Shown here piece by piece: positions 1 through 8,188 of a DNA stretch of 26,760 nucleotides. Source of the DNA: JAGOZV01 sp964346445. GTDB lineage: Bacteria > Patescibacteriota > Saccharimonadia > Saccharimonadales > Saccharimonadaceae. The notes beneath the pieces were generated by a model, which did not search any database, had not been told where the DNA came from, and saw nothing but the letters and a program-made list of their open reading frames with translations. The position numbers and the translations under genes were made by a program. How positions within the stretch are numbered: position 1 is the first letter of the stretch; every line of letters starts with the position of its first letter. Where the stretch lies: positions 1 to 26,760 of the forward strand of contig CAYFUI010000006.1 in the NCBI GenBank assembly GCA_964346445.1. Reading direction: 5' to 3'.

Positions 1-44
1 AAACAAAAAACGCCTATAGCAAGGGTGGGCATCACTATAGGCGT
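1..44 (-). terminator. Intrinsic terminator of a minus-strand transcript
   Basis: A perfect 10-bp inverted repeat (10-19 with 35-44, ACGCCTATAG) closes a 15-nt loop. On the minus strand it is followed directly by TTTTTTGTTT, the classic rho-independent layout. The loop contains CCCACCC (minus strand), which can pair with GGGTGGG about 25 nt upstream in the same RNA (58-66 region). A pseudoknot or an antiterminator pairing is therefore possible. The transcript would be the one started at about 255. Whether a gene follows beyond the left edge cannot be seen. Confidence 0.75.
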
Positions 45-255
45 ATTTTGCCCTTCAACCCACCCATGAGGTATAGCTTAGTATCTCGTCTCCACTACAC
101 GCAGTTACTAGCTGGTTAAAGGGGTTAGTCTACACACAATATTACTGCTTTTAAGATGGAGGGTAAATACTACCTTAAAAACTAATTGCATGTAGCTTAA
201 CTTTAAGTTAAAATAGGGGGTATAAGGTGCATTTGGTTACATTTCATAACCAATC
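1..255 (-). ncRNA. Candidate small RNA or attenuated leader
   Basis: A strong promoter (262-290) and an intrinsic terminator (1-44) delimit a minus-strand RNA of about 250 nt. It has no convincing coding sequence. Visible helices are GGTTA/TAACC near the 5' end (235-251), TTAACT/AGTTAA, and TTTTAAG/CTTAAAA enclosing GGTA/TACC, followed by the terminator stem. I found none of the conserved cores of RNase P RNA, tmRNA or SRP RNA. It could be a free small RNA or the attenuated leader of a gene left of the window. A 10-codon frame starting in the GGGTGGG segment ends inside the terminator stem, but it has no ribosome binding site. Confidence 0.45.
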
Positions 256-261
256 ATTAGT

Positions 262-290
262 ATCTTAGCACTATTCCAACGTAATGTCAA
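262..290 (-). promoter_or_regulatory. Divergent sigma-70-type promoter overlapping the dprA start
   Basis: On the minus strand TTGACA (285-290) and TAAGAT (262-267) are separated by exactly 17 bp. The -35 box overlaps the dprA start codon at 284-286, so transcription leftwards and dprA expression should compete for the same DNA. The predicted start is near 255. The hexamers and spacing are directly visible; promoter activity is inferred. Confidence 0.65.
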
Positions 291-1186
291 CCCTTTTTAC
301 AATAATTCCTATGAAATACAATACTATACGACCTCAAGACCTAGATTTCACTAAACAGTTGCGTCATATTGCACAACCACCATCTTTATTATATTACTAT
401 GGTAAGCTGCCAGCAGCACGCATTAAAAGCGTGGCAATTGTGGGCAGCCGTAAGCCTACTGCGTATGGTAGGGCTGTAACAGAAAAACTTGTCCACACGC
501 TCGCCAAATACAACGTCGTCATAGTTAGCGGCTTAGCCGTGGGCATAGATGGCATTGCACATAGAGCTGCATTGAAATACGGCACCCCTACCATTGGTGT
601 ACTGGCACATGGTTTACAAGAAATTTATCCAACTACTCATTATGCATTAGCTAAAAGCATAATCAAAGCAGGGGGTGCTATTATAAGCGCCTACCCTTAC
701 GGGACACCTGCTTTCCCATCTAATTTTTTAGAACGTAATAGAATTGTTAGTGGCCTAGCTGACGTTGTAGTGATAACTGAAGCTGCGGTACGTAGCGGCA
801 CCCTAAACACAGCTAGTCATGCCATAGAGCAAGGCAGAGAGGTGTTTAGTGTTCCTGGTAATATTAATAGCAGTATGAGCGCCGGGACAAATAGGCTCAT
901 TCGGCAAGGTGCGCAACCGCTTATAGAGCCTACCGATGTGCTTCGGGCACTCGGTTATGTCAATAGCGCTAAGAATTCCAAAAAATGCACACCTCCTGCG
1001 CCTAAGCGGCAGGACCCAACAGAGAACTCCCTTGTAAAACATATCCAAGAAAACCCTCTAAGTACAGACCAGTTGGTGCAGCAAACAGGCTTACCACCAG
1101 CTCAAGTATTCCTAGCGCTATCTACCTTAGAGATTAGTGGGATAATAGAAAGCGATGCTACCGGCAAATGGCTGCTTTCCCCATAA
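284..1186 (+). CDS. dprA: DNA processing protein DprA (Smf)
   Basis: DprA binds incoming single-stranded DNA in the cytoplasm during natural transformation and loads RecA on it. The Rossmann-like core is clear: VGSRKP at about residues 53-58, SGLAVGIDG at 82-90, then FLERNRIVSGL, SGTLNTA and VPGNI. The last 60 residues form a winged-helix domain of the DprA C-terminal type, joined by a Lys/Pro-rich linker. At 300 aa it lacks the N-terminal SAM-like domain of longer homologues. The start at 284 has no Shine-Dalgarno sequence; ATG 311 is an alternative, also without one. The start overlaps the -35 box of the divergent promoter. topA follows after 63 bp. Confidence 0.95.
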   Translation: MSTLFTIIPMKYNTIRPQDLDFTKQLRHIAQPPSLLYYYGKLPAARIKSVAIVGSRKPTAYGRAVTEKLVHTLAKYNVVIVSGLAVGIDGIAHRAALKYGTPTIGVLAHGLQEIYPTTHYALAKSIIKAGGAIISAYPYGTPAFPSNFLERNRIVSGLADVVVITEAAVRSGTLNTASHAIEQGREVFSVPGNINSSMSAGTNRLIRQGAQPLIEPTDVLRALGYVNSAKNSKKCTPPAPKRQDPTENSLVKHIQENPLSTDQLVQQTGLPPAQVFLALSTLEISGIIESDATGKWLLSP

Positions 1187-1232
1187 GCAATAGAAAAATC
1201 TCAAACTATTACCAACGAAATTCATTAAAAGA

Positions 1233-1241
1233 TGGTAGAAT
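1233..1241 (+). promoter_or_regulatory. Extended -10 promoter of topA, leaderless type
   Basis: TGG TAGAAT ends 8 bases before the topA ATG (1250), with no recognisable -35 and no Shine-Dalgarno sequence. Transcription starting 6-9 bases past the -10 box would begin at or next to the start codon. The same layout is seen at 4918, 16890, 24477 and 26499. Confidence 0.55.
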
Positions 1242-1249
1242 AGCCATAT

Positions 1250-3613
1250 ATGTCTAAAAATTTAGTAATTGTTGAGTCGCCAGCTAAGGCAAAAACTATA
1301 GAAAAATATCTAGGAAAAGACTATACCGTCCTTTCAAGCGTCGGTCATGTGCGTTCTATAGCCAAAAAAACTGGGACCAAGACTCCACCAATTGATGTTA
1401 ACAACAATTTTGAGACTGTTTACGAAATAGACCCAGAAAAACGTAAAGTTATAAATGAATTAAAAAAGGCTGTTAAAAACCATCAGGAAGTTTGGCTGGC
1501 CACTGACGACGACCGGGAAGGTGAAGCCATAGCCTGGCATCTGACTGAGGTATTAGGCTTAGATCCCACTACAACTAAACGCATAGTCTTTAATGAAATA
1601 ACTAAAAGCGCTATCGAAGAGGCTATTAGCAACCCCAGAGTTATAGACTTTGATCTTGTCCGAGCGCAACAAGCCCGCCAGATACTCGACCGTTTAGTAG
1701 GGTTCGAGCTTTCCCCTGTTGTCTGGCAAAAAGTGCCGGGTGGAAAAAGTGCCGGCCGAGTTCAATCGCCAGCCGTTCGGCTTTTAGTTGAGAGGGAGCG
1801 GGAAATTCAAAAATTTGAGAGTCAATCTAGCTATAAGCTTAGCGCCAGCTTCTCTATTATCGGTAAGGAAGGGGGCCAGCTAAATACAGAGCTTAATAAA
1901 AAGTTACCAAATAGAGACGCCGCCCGTCACACCCTGGAGCAACTAAGCACAAGCAAATTCATTATTACAGATATCAAAAAAACAAACGGTAAGCGCAACC
2001 CACCGCCACCATTCACAACCAGTACTTTACAGCAAGCAGCTAGTAGCACCCTTGGCTTTAGCGCTAAATCAACTATGTCGAGCGCCCAAAAACTTTACCA
2101 AGAAGGTAAAATTACCTATATGCGTACCGACTCTGTACATTTAAGCGGGCAAGCCATCCATTCTATTAAAGATTATGTTTTAGCCACTTTTGGGCACGAA
2201 TATTCACAGGTGCGTCAATTCAAGACGAAGAGTAGCGGAGCACAAGAGGCGCATGAAGCCATACGCCCTACAGATATCAGTTTGGCTCAAGCTAGCGCTA
2301 ATCCTTATGAGCAAAAACTTTATACTCTAATACGCAACCGCACACTTGCCAGCCAGATGGCTAGCGCCACCACTGAAAAAACCACTATTTCTATTAGTGC
2401 TAGTGGTTTAGAAGAAGGGTATTTATTAGAGGCTAAAGGGGAGATAATAAAATTTCCTGGCTTCTTAAAGCTATACGACAACCGGGGTGATGACACGCTA
2501 CTGCCACCAATTAGTAAAGAAGCTACATTAACATTAACTGAAGCCGTAGCAAAAGAAGTGTTTTCAAGGCCGCCGGCGCGCTACACTGAGGGGTCCTTGG
2601 TTAAAAAACTAGAAGAGCTAGGTATAGGGCGTCCATCAACCTATGCCACCATCCTTACTAATATTCAAACCCGTGGGTATGCAGAAAAAGGTCAAGGGGA
2701 GGGGAAGGAGCGCACCTACACCCAGCTGTCTATAGATAATAACGATTCTCAGGTTAAAGAGAAGAAATTAACCGAAAAAACTGGCGCTGACAAAGGTAAA
2801 TTAGTTCCCACACCTAGTGGTGAGTTAATTAGTGATTTTCTCACTAACCACTTCGAGCCGATAGTTGACTATAACTTTACCGCTAATGTAGAAGAAGAAT
2901 TTGATGAGATAGCAGCAGGCGAGAAGCCTAGAAATGAAATGTTGCAAGAGTTTTACGACCCATTCCATGAGCTAATAAAAAATTCAGGAGATATAGACCG
3001 TAAGGCTGTAGCAAAAGCACGTGAAATAGGTAAGCATCCTAAAACCGGCAAGCCTATCTATGCACGCTTTGGCCGCTTTGGGCCGCTCCTACAGCATGGC
3101 GCAACCGAAGATGAGGAGAAGCCACAATTTGCACCTCTCCCTAAAGGCGCCCGCCTAGAAACCGTCAGTTTAGAGGAGGCACTACACGCTTTTAGGCTTC
3201 CACGAGAAGTGGGTATAGCTAAAGACGGACAGGCTATACAGGCAAATGTAGGCAGGTTTGGCCCTTACATAAAGGTTGGCAGCCTTTTTGTCAGCATAAA
3301 ACCCCTAGACCCTCACACCATCACCCTTGAAGAGGCACAGCAACTTTATGACCAAAAACTGGAACAAGAAAAAGCGAAAAATATTGCAGATTTTGGTGAC
3401 GGCCTAAAAGTACTAAATGGTCGTTATGGCCCTTACGTCACCGATGGAAAAAAGAATGTTAAGGTTCCTAAAAACGTAGATCCTCATACAATAACCAAAC
3501 CTACAGCCCTTGAGATGATTGCCCAAGCCCCAGCCAAAAAGGGAAGGGCGAAAAAGACGACCAAAACAGCCAATAAAGCTAGTAGTAGCAAAAAAACTAA
3601 AACGAAATCTTAG
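1250..3613 (+). CDS. topA: DNA topoisomerase I (type IA)
   Basis: This enzyme relaxes negative supercoils by breaking and rejoining one DNA strand through a phosphotyrosine. The N-terminal TOPRIM domain has Glu9 (VESPAKAKT) and the acidic cluster DDD at 86-88 (TDDDREGEA). The catalytic tyrosine is Tyr290 in YMRTDS, and GRVQSPA is the conserved DNA-gate motif. The C-terminus carries three repeats of the GRFGP type (KPIYARFGRFGP, NVGRFGPYIKVG, NGRYGPYV) and then a Lys/Ser-rich tail. There are no cysteine zinc ribbons, so it is the zinc-free C-terminal type. Length 787 aa is normal for such forms. The leaderless-type promoter is just upstream. Confidence 0.97.
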   Translation: MSKNLVIVESPAKAKTIEKYLGKDYTVLSSVGHVRSIAKKTGTKTPPIDVNNNFETVYEIDPEKRKVINELKKAVKNHQEVWLATDDDREGEAIAWHLTEVLGLDPTTTKRIVFNEITKSAIEEAISNPRVIDFDLVRAQQARQILDRLVGFELSPVVWQKVPGGKSAGRVQSPAVRLLVEREREIQKFESQSSYKLSASFSIIGKEGGQLNTELNKKLPNRDAARHTLEQLSTSKFIITDIKKTNGKRNPPPPFTTSTLQQAASSTLGFSAKSTMSSAQKLYQEGKITYMRTDSVHLSGQAIHSIKDYVLATFGHEYSQVRQFKTKSSGAQEAHEAIRPTDISLAQASANPYEQKLYTLIRNRTLASQMASATTEKTTISISASGLEEGYLLEAKGEIIKFPGFLKLYDNRGDDTLLPPISKEATLTLTEAVAKEVFSRPPARYTEGSLVKKLEELGIGRPSTYATILTNIQTRGYAEKGQGEGKERTYTQLSIDNNDSQVKEKKLTEKTGADKGKLVPTPSGELISDFLTNHFEPIVDYNFTANVEEEFDEIAAGEKPRNEMLQEFYDPFHELIKNSGDIDRKAVAKAREIGKHPKTGKPIYARFGRFGPLLQHGATEDEEKPQFAPLPKGARLETVSLEEALHAFRLPREVGIAKDGQAIQANVGRFGPYIKVGSLFVSIKPLDPHTITLEEAQQLYDQKLEQEKAKNIADFGDGLKVLNGRYGPYVTDGKKNVKVPKNVDPHTITKPTALEMIAQAPAKKGRAKKTTKTANKASSSKKTKTKS

Positions 3614-3617
3614 CAAA

Positions 3618-3665
3618 ACCATTTTACTAAATAAACTATTAAAATTGTCTAGTAAATGGTATAAT
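3618..3665. repeat. Inverted repeat after topA overlapping a second extended -10
   Basis: ACCATTTTACTA (3618-3629) pairs with TAGTAAATGGT (3650-3660), 11 bp with one bulged T and a 20-nt loop. It sits just after the topA stop and could end that transcript, but no T-run follows on the plus strand. Its right arm merges into TGG TATAAT (3657-3665), an extended -10 that could be an additional upstream start for the regulator gene at 3811. Confidence 0.4.
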
Positions 3666-3685
3666 GAAACTACCATACAAAGTGT

Positions 3686-3714
3686 TTGACATTATATAAA
3701 ATATATTATATAAT
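3686..3714 (+). promoter_or_regulatory. Consensus sigma-70 promoter of the sigma4/HARE-HTH gene
   Basis: TTGACA (3686-3691) and TATAAT (3709-3714) are separated by 17 bp, a perfect match to the bacterial consensus and the strongest promoter in the window. Predicted start near 3721 leaves a leader of about 90 nt. The leader holds a hairpin at 3763-3779 (TAGACT/AGTCTA, 5-nt loop) and an AAGGA sequence 9 bases before the ATG at 3811. Confidence 0.8.
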
Positions 3715-3810
3715 GTATAAACATGAATTGTATACGGTTATTATTTCTGCGTGGGCAAACACTAGACTGGAGTAGTCTAAATCGCTAACATAACTAATAA
3801 GGAAAAAAGC

Positions 3811-4884
3811 ATGACAGAAACAACAGCACAAGACAAAAGAACTACTTTTAAGAATAAAATTGATGAGATCATTGCTTCCATACCACAAGAACGAGAGCAA
3901 GAAATTATTACGCGGCGCTTTGGTCTACACGACCACAAAGAGACGCTAGAGCAGATTGGCGACCTCCTGGGCATCACCAGGGAGCGTGTTAGGCAGTTAG
4001 AAAAGGCTATTTTATCTAAATTAAAAAGTAATATTGAAGAAGGTAAAATTCCAGAAATTGCCACACTTGAAAAAGAACTAACCATGCACCTGGCTGAGCT
4101 TGGGCGTGTAGCTAGGACCAAAAAGTTAGCAGAAACTATGTTTGGTGAAAGGCCGACCGATATCGATGTGGCCCGCTTGACCTTTCTGGCCGAACTTGCA
4201 CCTAATTTAACAGCTGTCGCCGAAAATGATAATTATTACGGCAGTATCGGCATAAAAGAGTATGGCGACTCTAAGCAGGTTAAGAAAAATGTTGATGATA
4301 TTGTTAAGTTAATAAAGACCGGCAAAGTGCCAGTAACTGCTGAAGAAATGCATGAAAAGCTAAATTATGAACACCCTAAACAAATTGCCGCCTTGGCTAG
4401 TATTAGCAAAAAACTAGCTCACCTAAAAGGAAACTGGGGGCTAACACGCTGGCCAACCGTTAACCCAAAGAATATTCGCGATAAAATATATGTAGTCTTA
4501 GAAGAGAAGGGTAAACCGATGCACTTTAGCGATATAGCATTGGCCATCCAAGAAAGCGACTTCAAAAGAAAAGATGTCACCACTCAGGCCATCCATAACG
4601 AGCTAATCAAAGACCCGCGTTTTGTGCTAATAGGTCGTGGTATTTATGCATTAGACGACTGGGGCTATAACAAAGGAACGGTTGCTGATGTCATAAAACA
4701 CGTGCTAGAAAAAGCCGGCCAACCTCTTCACCGAGACGAAATAGTAGAGCGCGTTCTCAAGAGTCGTAGGGTGAAAGAGACCACCATACTACTTAACCTA
4801 CAAAGCAAGCCCGAGTTTAAGCGTGTGGCTAAAGCTACCTATACTTATCAAGAGCCTGAACTAGAGAAAACGGCCGCAAGTTAG
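3811..4884 (+). CDS. Sigma region 4 / HARE-HTH transcription regulator
   Basis: Residues about 25-73 are a sigma-70 region 4: REQEIITRRFGL followed by the helix-turn-helix TLEQIGDLLGITRERVRQLE, which in sigma factors reads the -35 element. No region 2 or 3 is present. The C-terminal half has two HARE-HTH-like winged helices, about 222-290 (IRDKIYVVLEEKGKPMHFSD...IGRGIYAL) and about 291-348, a fold shared with the RNA polymerase delta subunit RpoE of Firmicutes. The middle, about 80-215, is helical with no recognised domain. The product is therefore unlikely to be a full sigma factor; more likely it is a polymerase-associated regulator. It has its own consensus promoter and a 90-nt leader. The VirD4-like gene follows after 51 bp with its own promoter. 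Confidence 0.85.
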   Translation: MTETTAQDKRTTFKNKIDEIIASIPQEREQEIITRRFGLHDHKETLEQIGDLLGITRERVRQLEKAILSKLKSNIEEGKIPEIATLEKELTMHLAELGRVARTKKLAETMFGERPTDIDVARLTFLAELAPNLTAVAENDNYYGSIGIKEYGDSKQVKKNVDDIVKLIKTGKVPVTAEEMHEKLNYEHPKQIAALASISKKLAHLKGNWGLTRWPTVNPKNIRDKIYVVLEEKGKPMHFSDIALAIQESDFKRKDVTTQAIHNELIKDPRFVLIGRGIYALDDWGYNKGTVADVIKHVLEKAGQPLHRDEIVERVLKSRRVKETTILLNLQSKPEFKRVAKATYTYQEPELEKTAAS

Positions 4885-4897
4885 CCTAAGCACTAAG

Positions 4898-4926
4898 TTG
4901 CCTAGATGGGCTAATAATGCGATAAT
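4898..4926 (+). promoter_or_regulatory. Promoter of the VirD4-like gene, leaderless type
   Basis: TTGCCT (4898-4903), 17 bp, GATAAT (4921-4926), with TGC just before the -10. Nine bases separate the -10 from the ATG at 4936, and there is no Shine-Dalgarno sequence. The mRNA is predicted to begin at or within a few bases of the start codon. Confidence 0.6.
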
Positions 4927-4935
4927 AAGACATAT

Positions 4936-7614
4936 ATGGACTTTTTTTCGACCTTCTTTGAATTTATTTTGCAATGGTATGTTTGGTTGCCGCTTACTGG
5001 TGTCTTACTAACCTTAGCTTACATTAACTTCAAGAAGGCAGATGAGCTGCAGCAATATTTTGACAGCGACCTGCTCGTGCTAGAAATACCTAAAGCAAAT
5101 GACAAAAAAGAGTTAGCAGCAGAACAACTATTTGCCAGCCTTCATGGCATCTTAAGGGATACAGCAGAACTTAAATATAATGAAGGGGTGCAAGAGCACC
5201 TTAGTTTTGAGATTGCATCCGTCGATGGACAGATAAGGTTTTATGTGTGGGTGCCTAAAATTTTAAGGAATTTTGTTGAAGGGCAAATTTACTCTCAATA
5301 CCCTACCGTACAAATTCGCGAAGCAGACAAAGATTATGCGTGGGCGCATCAAAAAGACGGCAAAGTAACTTACATTGCCGATTTAGATTTGGTAGAAAAT
5401 GACGCTTTGCCGATAAAAACCTTTCAAAGTTTTGAGGTTGACCCGCTAGCTGGAATTACTGGCGCCTTAGCCAAACTAGAGGCGTCTGGTGATGAACTAT
5501 GGGTGCAGATACTACTAAAGCCAGTCAACGACGATTGGCACAAAAAGTCTGAACGCTGGATAAGCCGCATGAAAGCAGGGAAGGGGGCCGGGCTTTTTTC
5601 GTTCACCGGTTTTGACACCACTTGGATATCAGGATTACTAGAAGCTTTATGGAAGCCTCCGCAACATGGTAACGGTGGAAGCACTAATACACCTGAGCTG
5701 TCAGAGCGCGAAAAAACACAAATCGCCGAAGCAGAAAAGAAAGCCACTAAATTAGGCTTCATGGTAAAAATACGGCTGGTTTATGTAGGCGAAAGTACCA
5801 CAGATGCCCGCCTAAAAATGCAGGCATTAGCCGGCACGTTTAAGCAATTTAATCATGCTAACCTAAATGGCTTTAAAATTGTTGATCCAAGTTTCAAGAA
5901 AGAGGACTTAGCCTTTTACCAAAAACGCCTAATGGGTAACGATGGCTATATACTAAATATTGAAGAAATTGCTAGTATTTTTCACCTCCCGCATACAAAT
6001 GTTGAAACACCAAATGTGGTTTGGGCAAGCAGCAAGACGGCTGAACCACCAGCAAAGCTACCGGTAATAACTGGCAACCAAGAGGTTGATGAGAATATTA
6101 GTGCTTTTGGTTTAACAAATTTTCGTGGAATTAATCACCAATTTGGTATGCTAAGACGCGACCGGTCGCGTCATGTCTATATAATTGGTCAAACAGGGGC
6201 TGGAAAGTCTGGTCTATTAGAACTACTGGCCCTTAGTGATATATTTCACAACCAAGGCTACGCCATTATTGACCCTCACGGTGACTTTGCTGTAGACAAT
6301 CTGCGTTTTATTCCGGGTAGCCGACTTGACCAAGTTGTTTACTTTAACCCCGCCGACACCGCCTTCCCCCTAGGCTTCAACCCGCTAGAAGTAACAGACC
6401 CTAACCAAAAAAATAGTATAAGCTCTGAGGTTATTGGTGTGCTTAAGCGGATGTTTGGCGACAGTTGGGGGCCGCGCTTAGAGTATATTCTACGCTATAC
6501 TATCTTGGCCCTATTAGACCGTCCAGAGCCTACCATGCTAGACATCACTAGAATGCTCACAGATAAAAAATTCCGTAAAGAAACTTTATCTTATTGTAAA
6601 GATACGGTGGTGTTAAATTTTTGGCAAGTAGAATTCGCCACGTGGAACGACCGCTTTGTCGCCGAAGCGGTTGCACCGGTTTTAAATAAAGTTGGTGCTT
6701 TTACGGCTAACCCGATCATCAGAAACATCATTGGGCAACCAAAGTCTACCTTTGATATTCGTCAAATTATGGATGAAGGAAAAATCCTAGTGGTAAACTT
6801 GTCAAAAGGTTTAATAGGTGAAGATAATGCGGCTATTTTAGGCTCATTCTTAGTAACCAAAATTCAATTAGCGGCCATGAGTCGTAGTGATATCCCAAAT
6901 ATAGCAGATCGCCGGCCATTCTATTTGTACGTAGATGAGTTCCAAAACTTCGCCACAGACTCTTTCGCCACCATCCTTTCCGAAGCGCGTAAATATGGCT
7001 TAAACCTCACAGTCGCCAACCAGTACATTAGTCAAATGAGTGAAACCGTGCGAAATGCTGTCTTTGGAAACGTTGGTACAATGATCTCATTCAGGGTGTC
7101 AGCTGATGATGCTCCCATTCTTTCCAAACAGTTTGAACCGCAATTTGAGCCAGGTGATTTGCTACAAATGAATAATCGGCATTTTATTATTAACATGGTA
7201 ATAAATGGTGAGAAGGCGCCGGCATTTAGTGCCACCACCCTGACATTACCCCCTGCACAAGTTGACAATACCGGAAGAATCATCGAAAATACAAGGCGAA
7301 ACTACAGTCAACCACGTGCTAAAGTAGAACAAGAGATAGACTTGTTAATGAACCCACCAAAGCCCCAACCTGCTGTAAAGAAAGCTGCTCCTCCTGCGAA
7401 GAAGCTCCCGGCTCCCCAAACAACAGCAACATCCGCGGAGAAACCAAGAACCTTACCGGCTGAAAAAGCCAGCGCAACATCAAAAAATGAGGCAAAGCCG
7501 GCTGATAATAAAAACGAAGAAGTCAAGCCAAAACCTAAACGTCGGCGCCGACGTCGCCCGGCAAGAAAGAAAGAGTTGCAGCCAGGGCAAATTCAGGACA
7601 TCCCTAAGGCATAG
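4936..7614 (+). CDS. VirD4/TraG-like membrane-anchored DNA-transfer ATPase
   Basis: An N-terminal membrane helix at about residues 8-28 is followed by a domain of about 350 residues and then a RecA-fold motor. Walker A is GQTGAGKS at 418-425 and Walker B is YLYVDEFQNF with Asp667-Glu668. The segments IIDPHGDF, NLSKGLIG and NQYISQM match type IV coupling proteins (VirD4/TraG) and HerA-type motors. The last 100 residues are Pro/Ala/Lys-rich and end in an arginine cluster, likely a DNA- or wall-binding tail. No relaxase or mating-pair genes are nearby, so a conjugative role is not supported by context. A role in DNA transport, DNA uptake (dprA is close) or protein secretion is equally possible. 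A weak TAGGC/GCCTA hairpin lies just after the stop. Confidence 0.85.
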   Translation: MDFFSTFFEFILQWYVWLPLTGVLLTLAYINFKKADELQQYFDSDLLVLEIPKANDKKELAAEQLFASLHGILRDTAELKYNEGVQEHLSFEIASVDGQIRFYVWVPKILRNFVEGQIYSQYPTVQIREADKDYAWAHQKDGKVTYIADLDLVENDALPIKTFQSFEVDPLAGITGALAKLEASGDELWVQILLKPVNDDWHKKSERWISRMKAGKGAGLFSFTGFDTTWISGLLEALWKPPQHGNGGSTNTPELSEREKTQIAEAEKKATKLGFMVKIRLVYVGESTTDARLKMQALAGTFKQFNHANLNGFKIVDPSFKKEDLAFYQKRLMGNDGYILNIEEIASIFHLPHTNVETPNVVWASSKTAEPPAKLPVITGNQEVDENISAFGLTNFRGINHQFGMLRRDRSRHVYIIGQTGAGKSGLLELLALSDIFHNQGYAIIDPHGDFAVDNLRFIPGSRLDQVVYFNPADTAFPLGFNPLEVTDPNQKNSISSEVIGVLKRMFGDSWGPRLEYILRYTILALLDRPEPTMLDITRMLTDKKFRKETLSYCKDTVVLNFWQVEFATWNDRFVAEAVAPVLNKVGAFTANPIIRNIIGQPKSTFDIRQIMDEGKILVVNLSKGLIGEDNAAILGSFLVTKIQLAAMSRSDIPNIADRRPFYLYVDEFQNFATDSFATILSEARKYGLNLTVANQYISQMSETVRNAVFGNVGTMISFRVSADDAPILSKQFEPQFEPGDLLQMNNRHFIINMVINGEKAPAFSATTLTLPPAQVDNTGRIIENTRRNYSQPRAKVEQEIDLLMNPPKPQPAVKKAAPPAKKLPAPQTTATSAEKPRTLPAEKASATSKNEAKPADNKNEEVKPKPKRRRRRRPARKKELQPGQIQDIPKA

Positions 7615-7671
7615 GCATAAAAGCCTAGGCGTAAATTACAACATATAATTAGCCAAAACCGTTTGTTATTT

Positions 7672-7680
7672 TGCTATAAT
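7672..7680 (+). promoter_or_regulatory. Extended -10 promoter of the NrdH-like gene
   Basis: TGC TATAAT with no clear -35. The predicted start at about 7687 gives a 30-nt leader with AAGGGG six bases before the ATG at 7718. Unlike the leaderless-type genes, this one keeps a Shine-Dalgarno sequence. Confidence 0.55.
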
Positions 7681-7717
7681 AATAGAAGACACGTTTAAAT
7701 AATGTAAGGGGTATTTA

Positions 7718-8188
7718 ATGGAAAAGCAAGAAAATCTTGCCTTAAGAGTAGATGTCTACTCTAAGGAGAGGTGCGTTCAGTGCGTGGCCACAGAGCGCAT
7801 GTTAGGGCGTTTAGGTCTAGAACTAGGTGAGCACTTTGCCATTCACCGACTAGAAGAGGATGATGACGCCTTAACCTACTTAAAAAAACAAGGAGTAGCC
7901 GCAGCACCAGCAGTAACTATTAGCTCATATGACCTATACGCACTTAATTCGTCTCCGAACGAGGCAGCACTGGACCACCCACTAAACATAACTAATGCCG
8001 AGTCATTGGAAATATTTAACGGATACCGCCCAGATATGCTGAAAAAAATGGGGGAGTTAGTGATAATACAAGCAAGCACTTTGGAAAAAGTGGCACTTAC
8101 GCCACAAGAGTTTTTGAAGGTAACAAGTCCTCCTCATAAGACTGTGCGGGAAAATCATCAATCACTGTCTGAGCAGCAGCTGCGTTAA
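7718..8188 (+). CDS. NrdH/glutaredoxin-like redoxin with C-terminal extension
   Basis: The first 45 residues match the NrdH type: VYSKERCVQCVATERML, with the redox pair Cys19 and Cys22 in a CVQC motif. GVAAAPAVTI supplies the cis-proline region. NrdH proteins pass electrons from thioredoxin reductase to ribonucleotide reductase; that role is inferred from the motif only. The protein has 156 aa, about twice the usual 75-80. The extra part, from about residue 80, contains NGYRPDML, which resembles the normal redoxin end, and then about 55 unmatched residues. The last 30 codons overlap the convergent gene at 8097-8609. The start is supported by AAGGGG at good spacing. Confidence 0.8.
   Translation: MEKQENLALRVDVYSKERCVQCVATERMLGRLGLELGEHFAIHRLEEDDDALTYLKKQGVAAAPAVTISSYDLYALNSSPNEAALDHPLNITNAESLEIFNGYRPDMLKKMGELVIIQASTLEKVALTPQEFLKVTSPPHKTVRENHQSLSEQQLR

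Noticed and set aside
45..75. GGGTGGG ahead of the minus-strand terminator as the conserved T-box sequence
   Set aside because: The rest of the T-box consensus (ACCGCG) is missing and no specifier stem could be found; the pairing with the terminator loop explains it more simply.
108..191. 27-codon minus-strand frame inside the divergent RNA
   Set aside because: No ribosome binding site, no family resemblance, and such lengths occur by chance.
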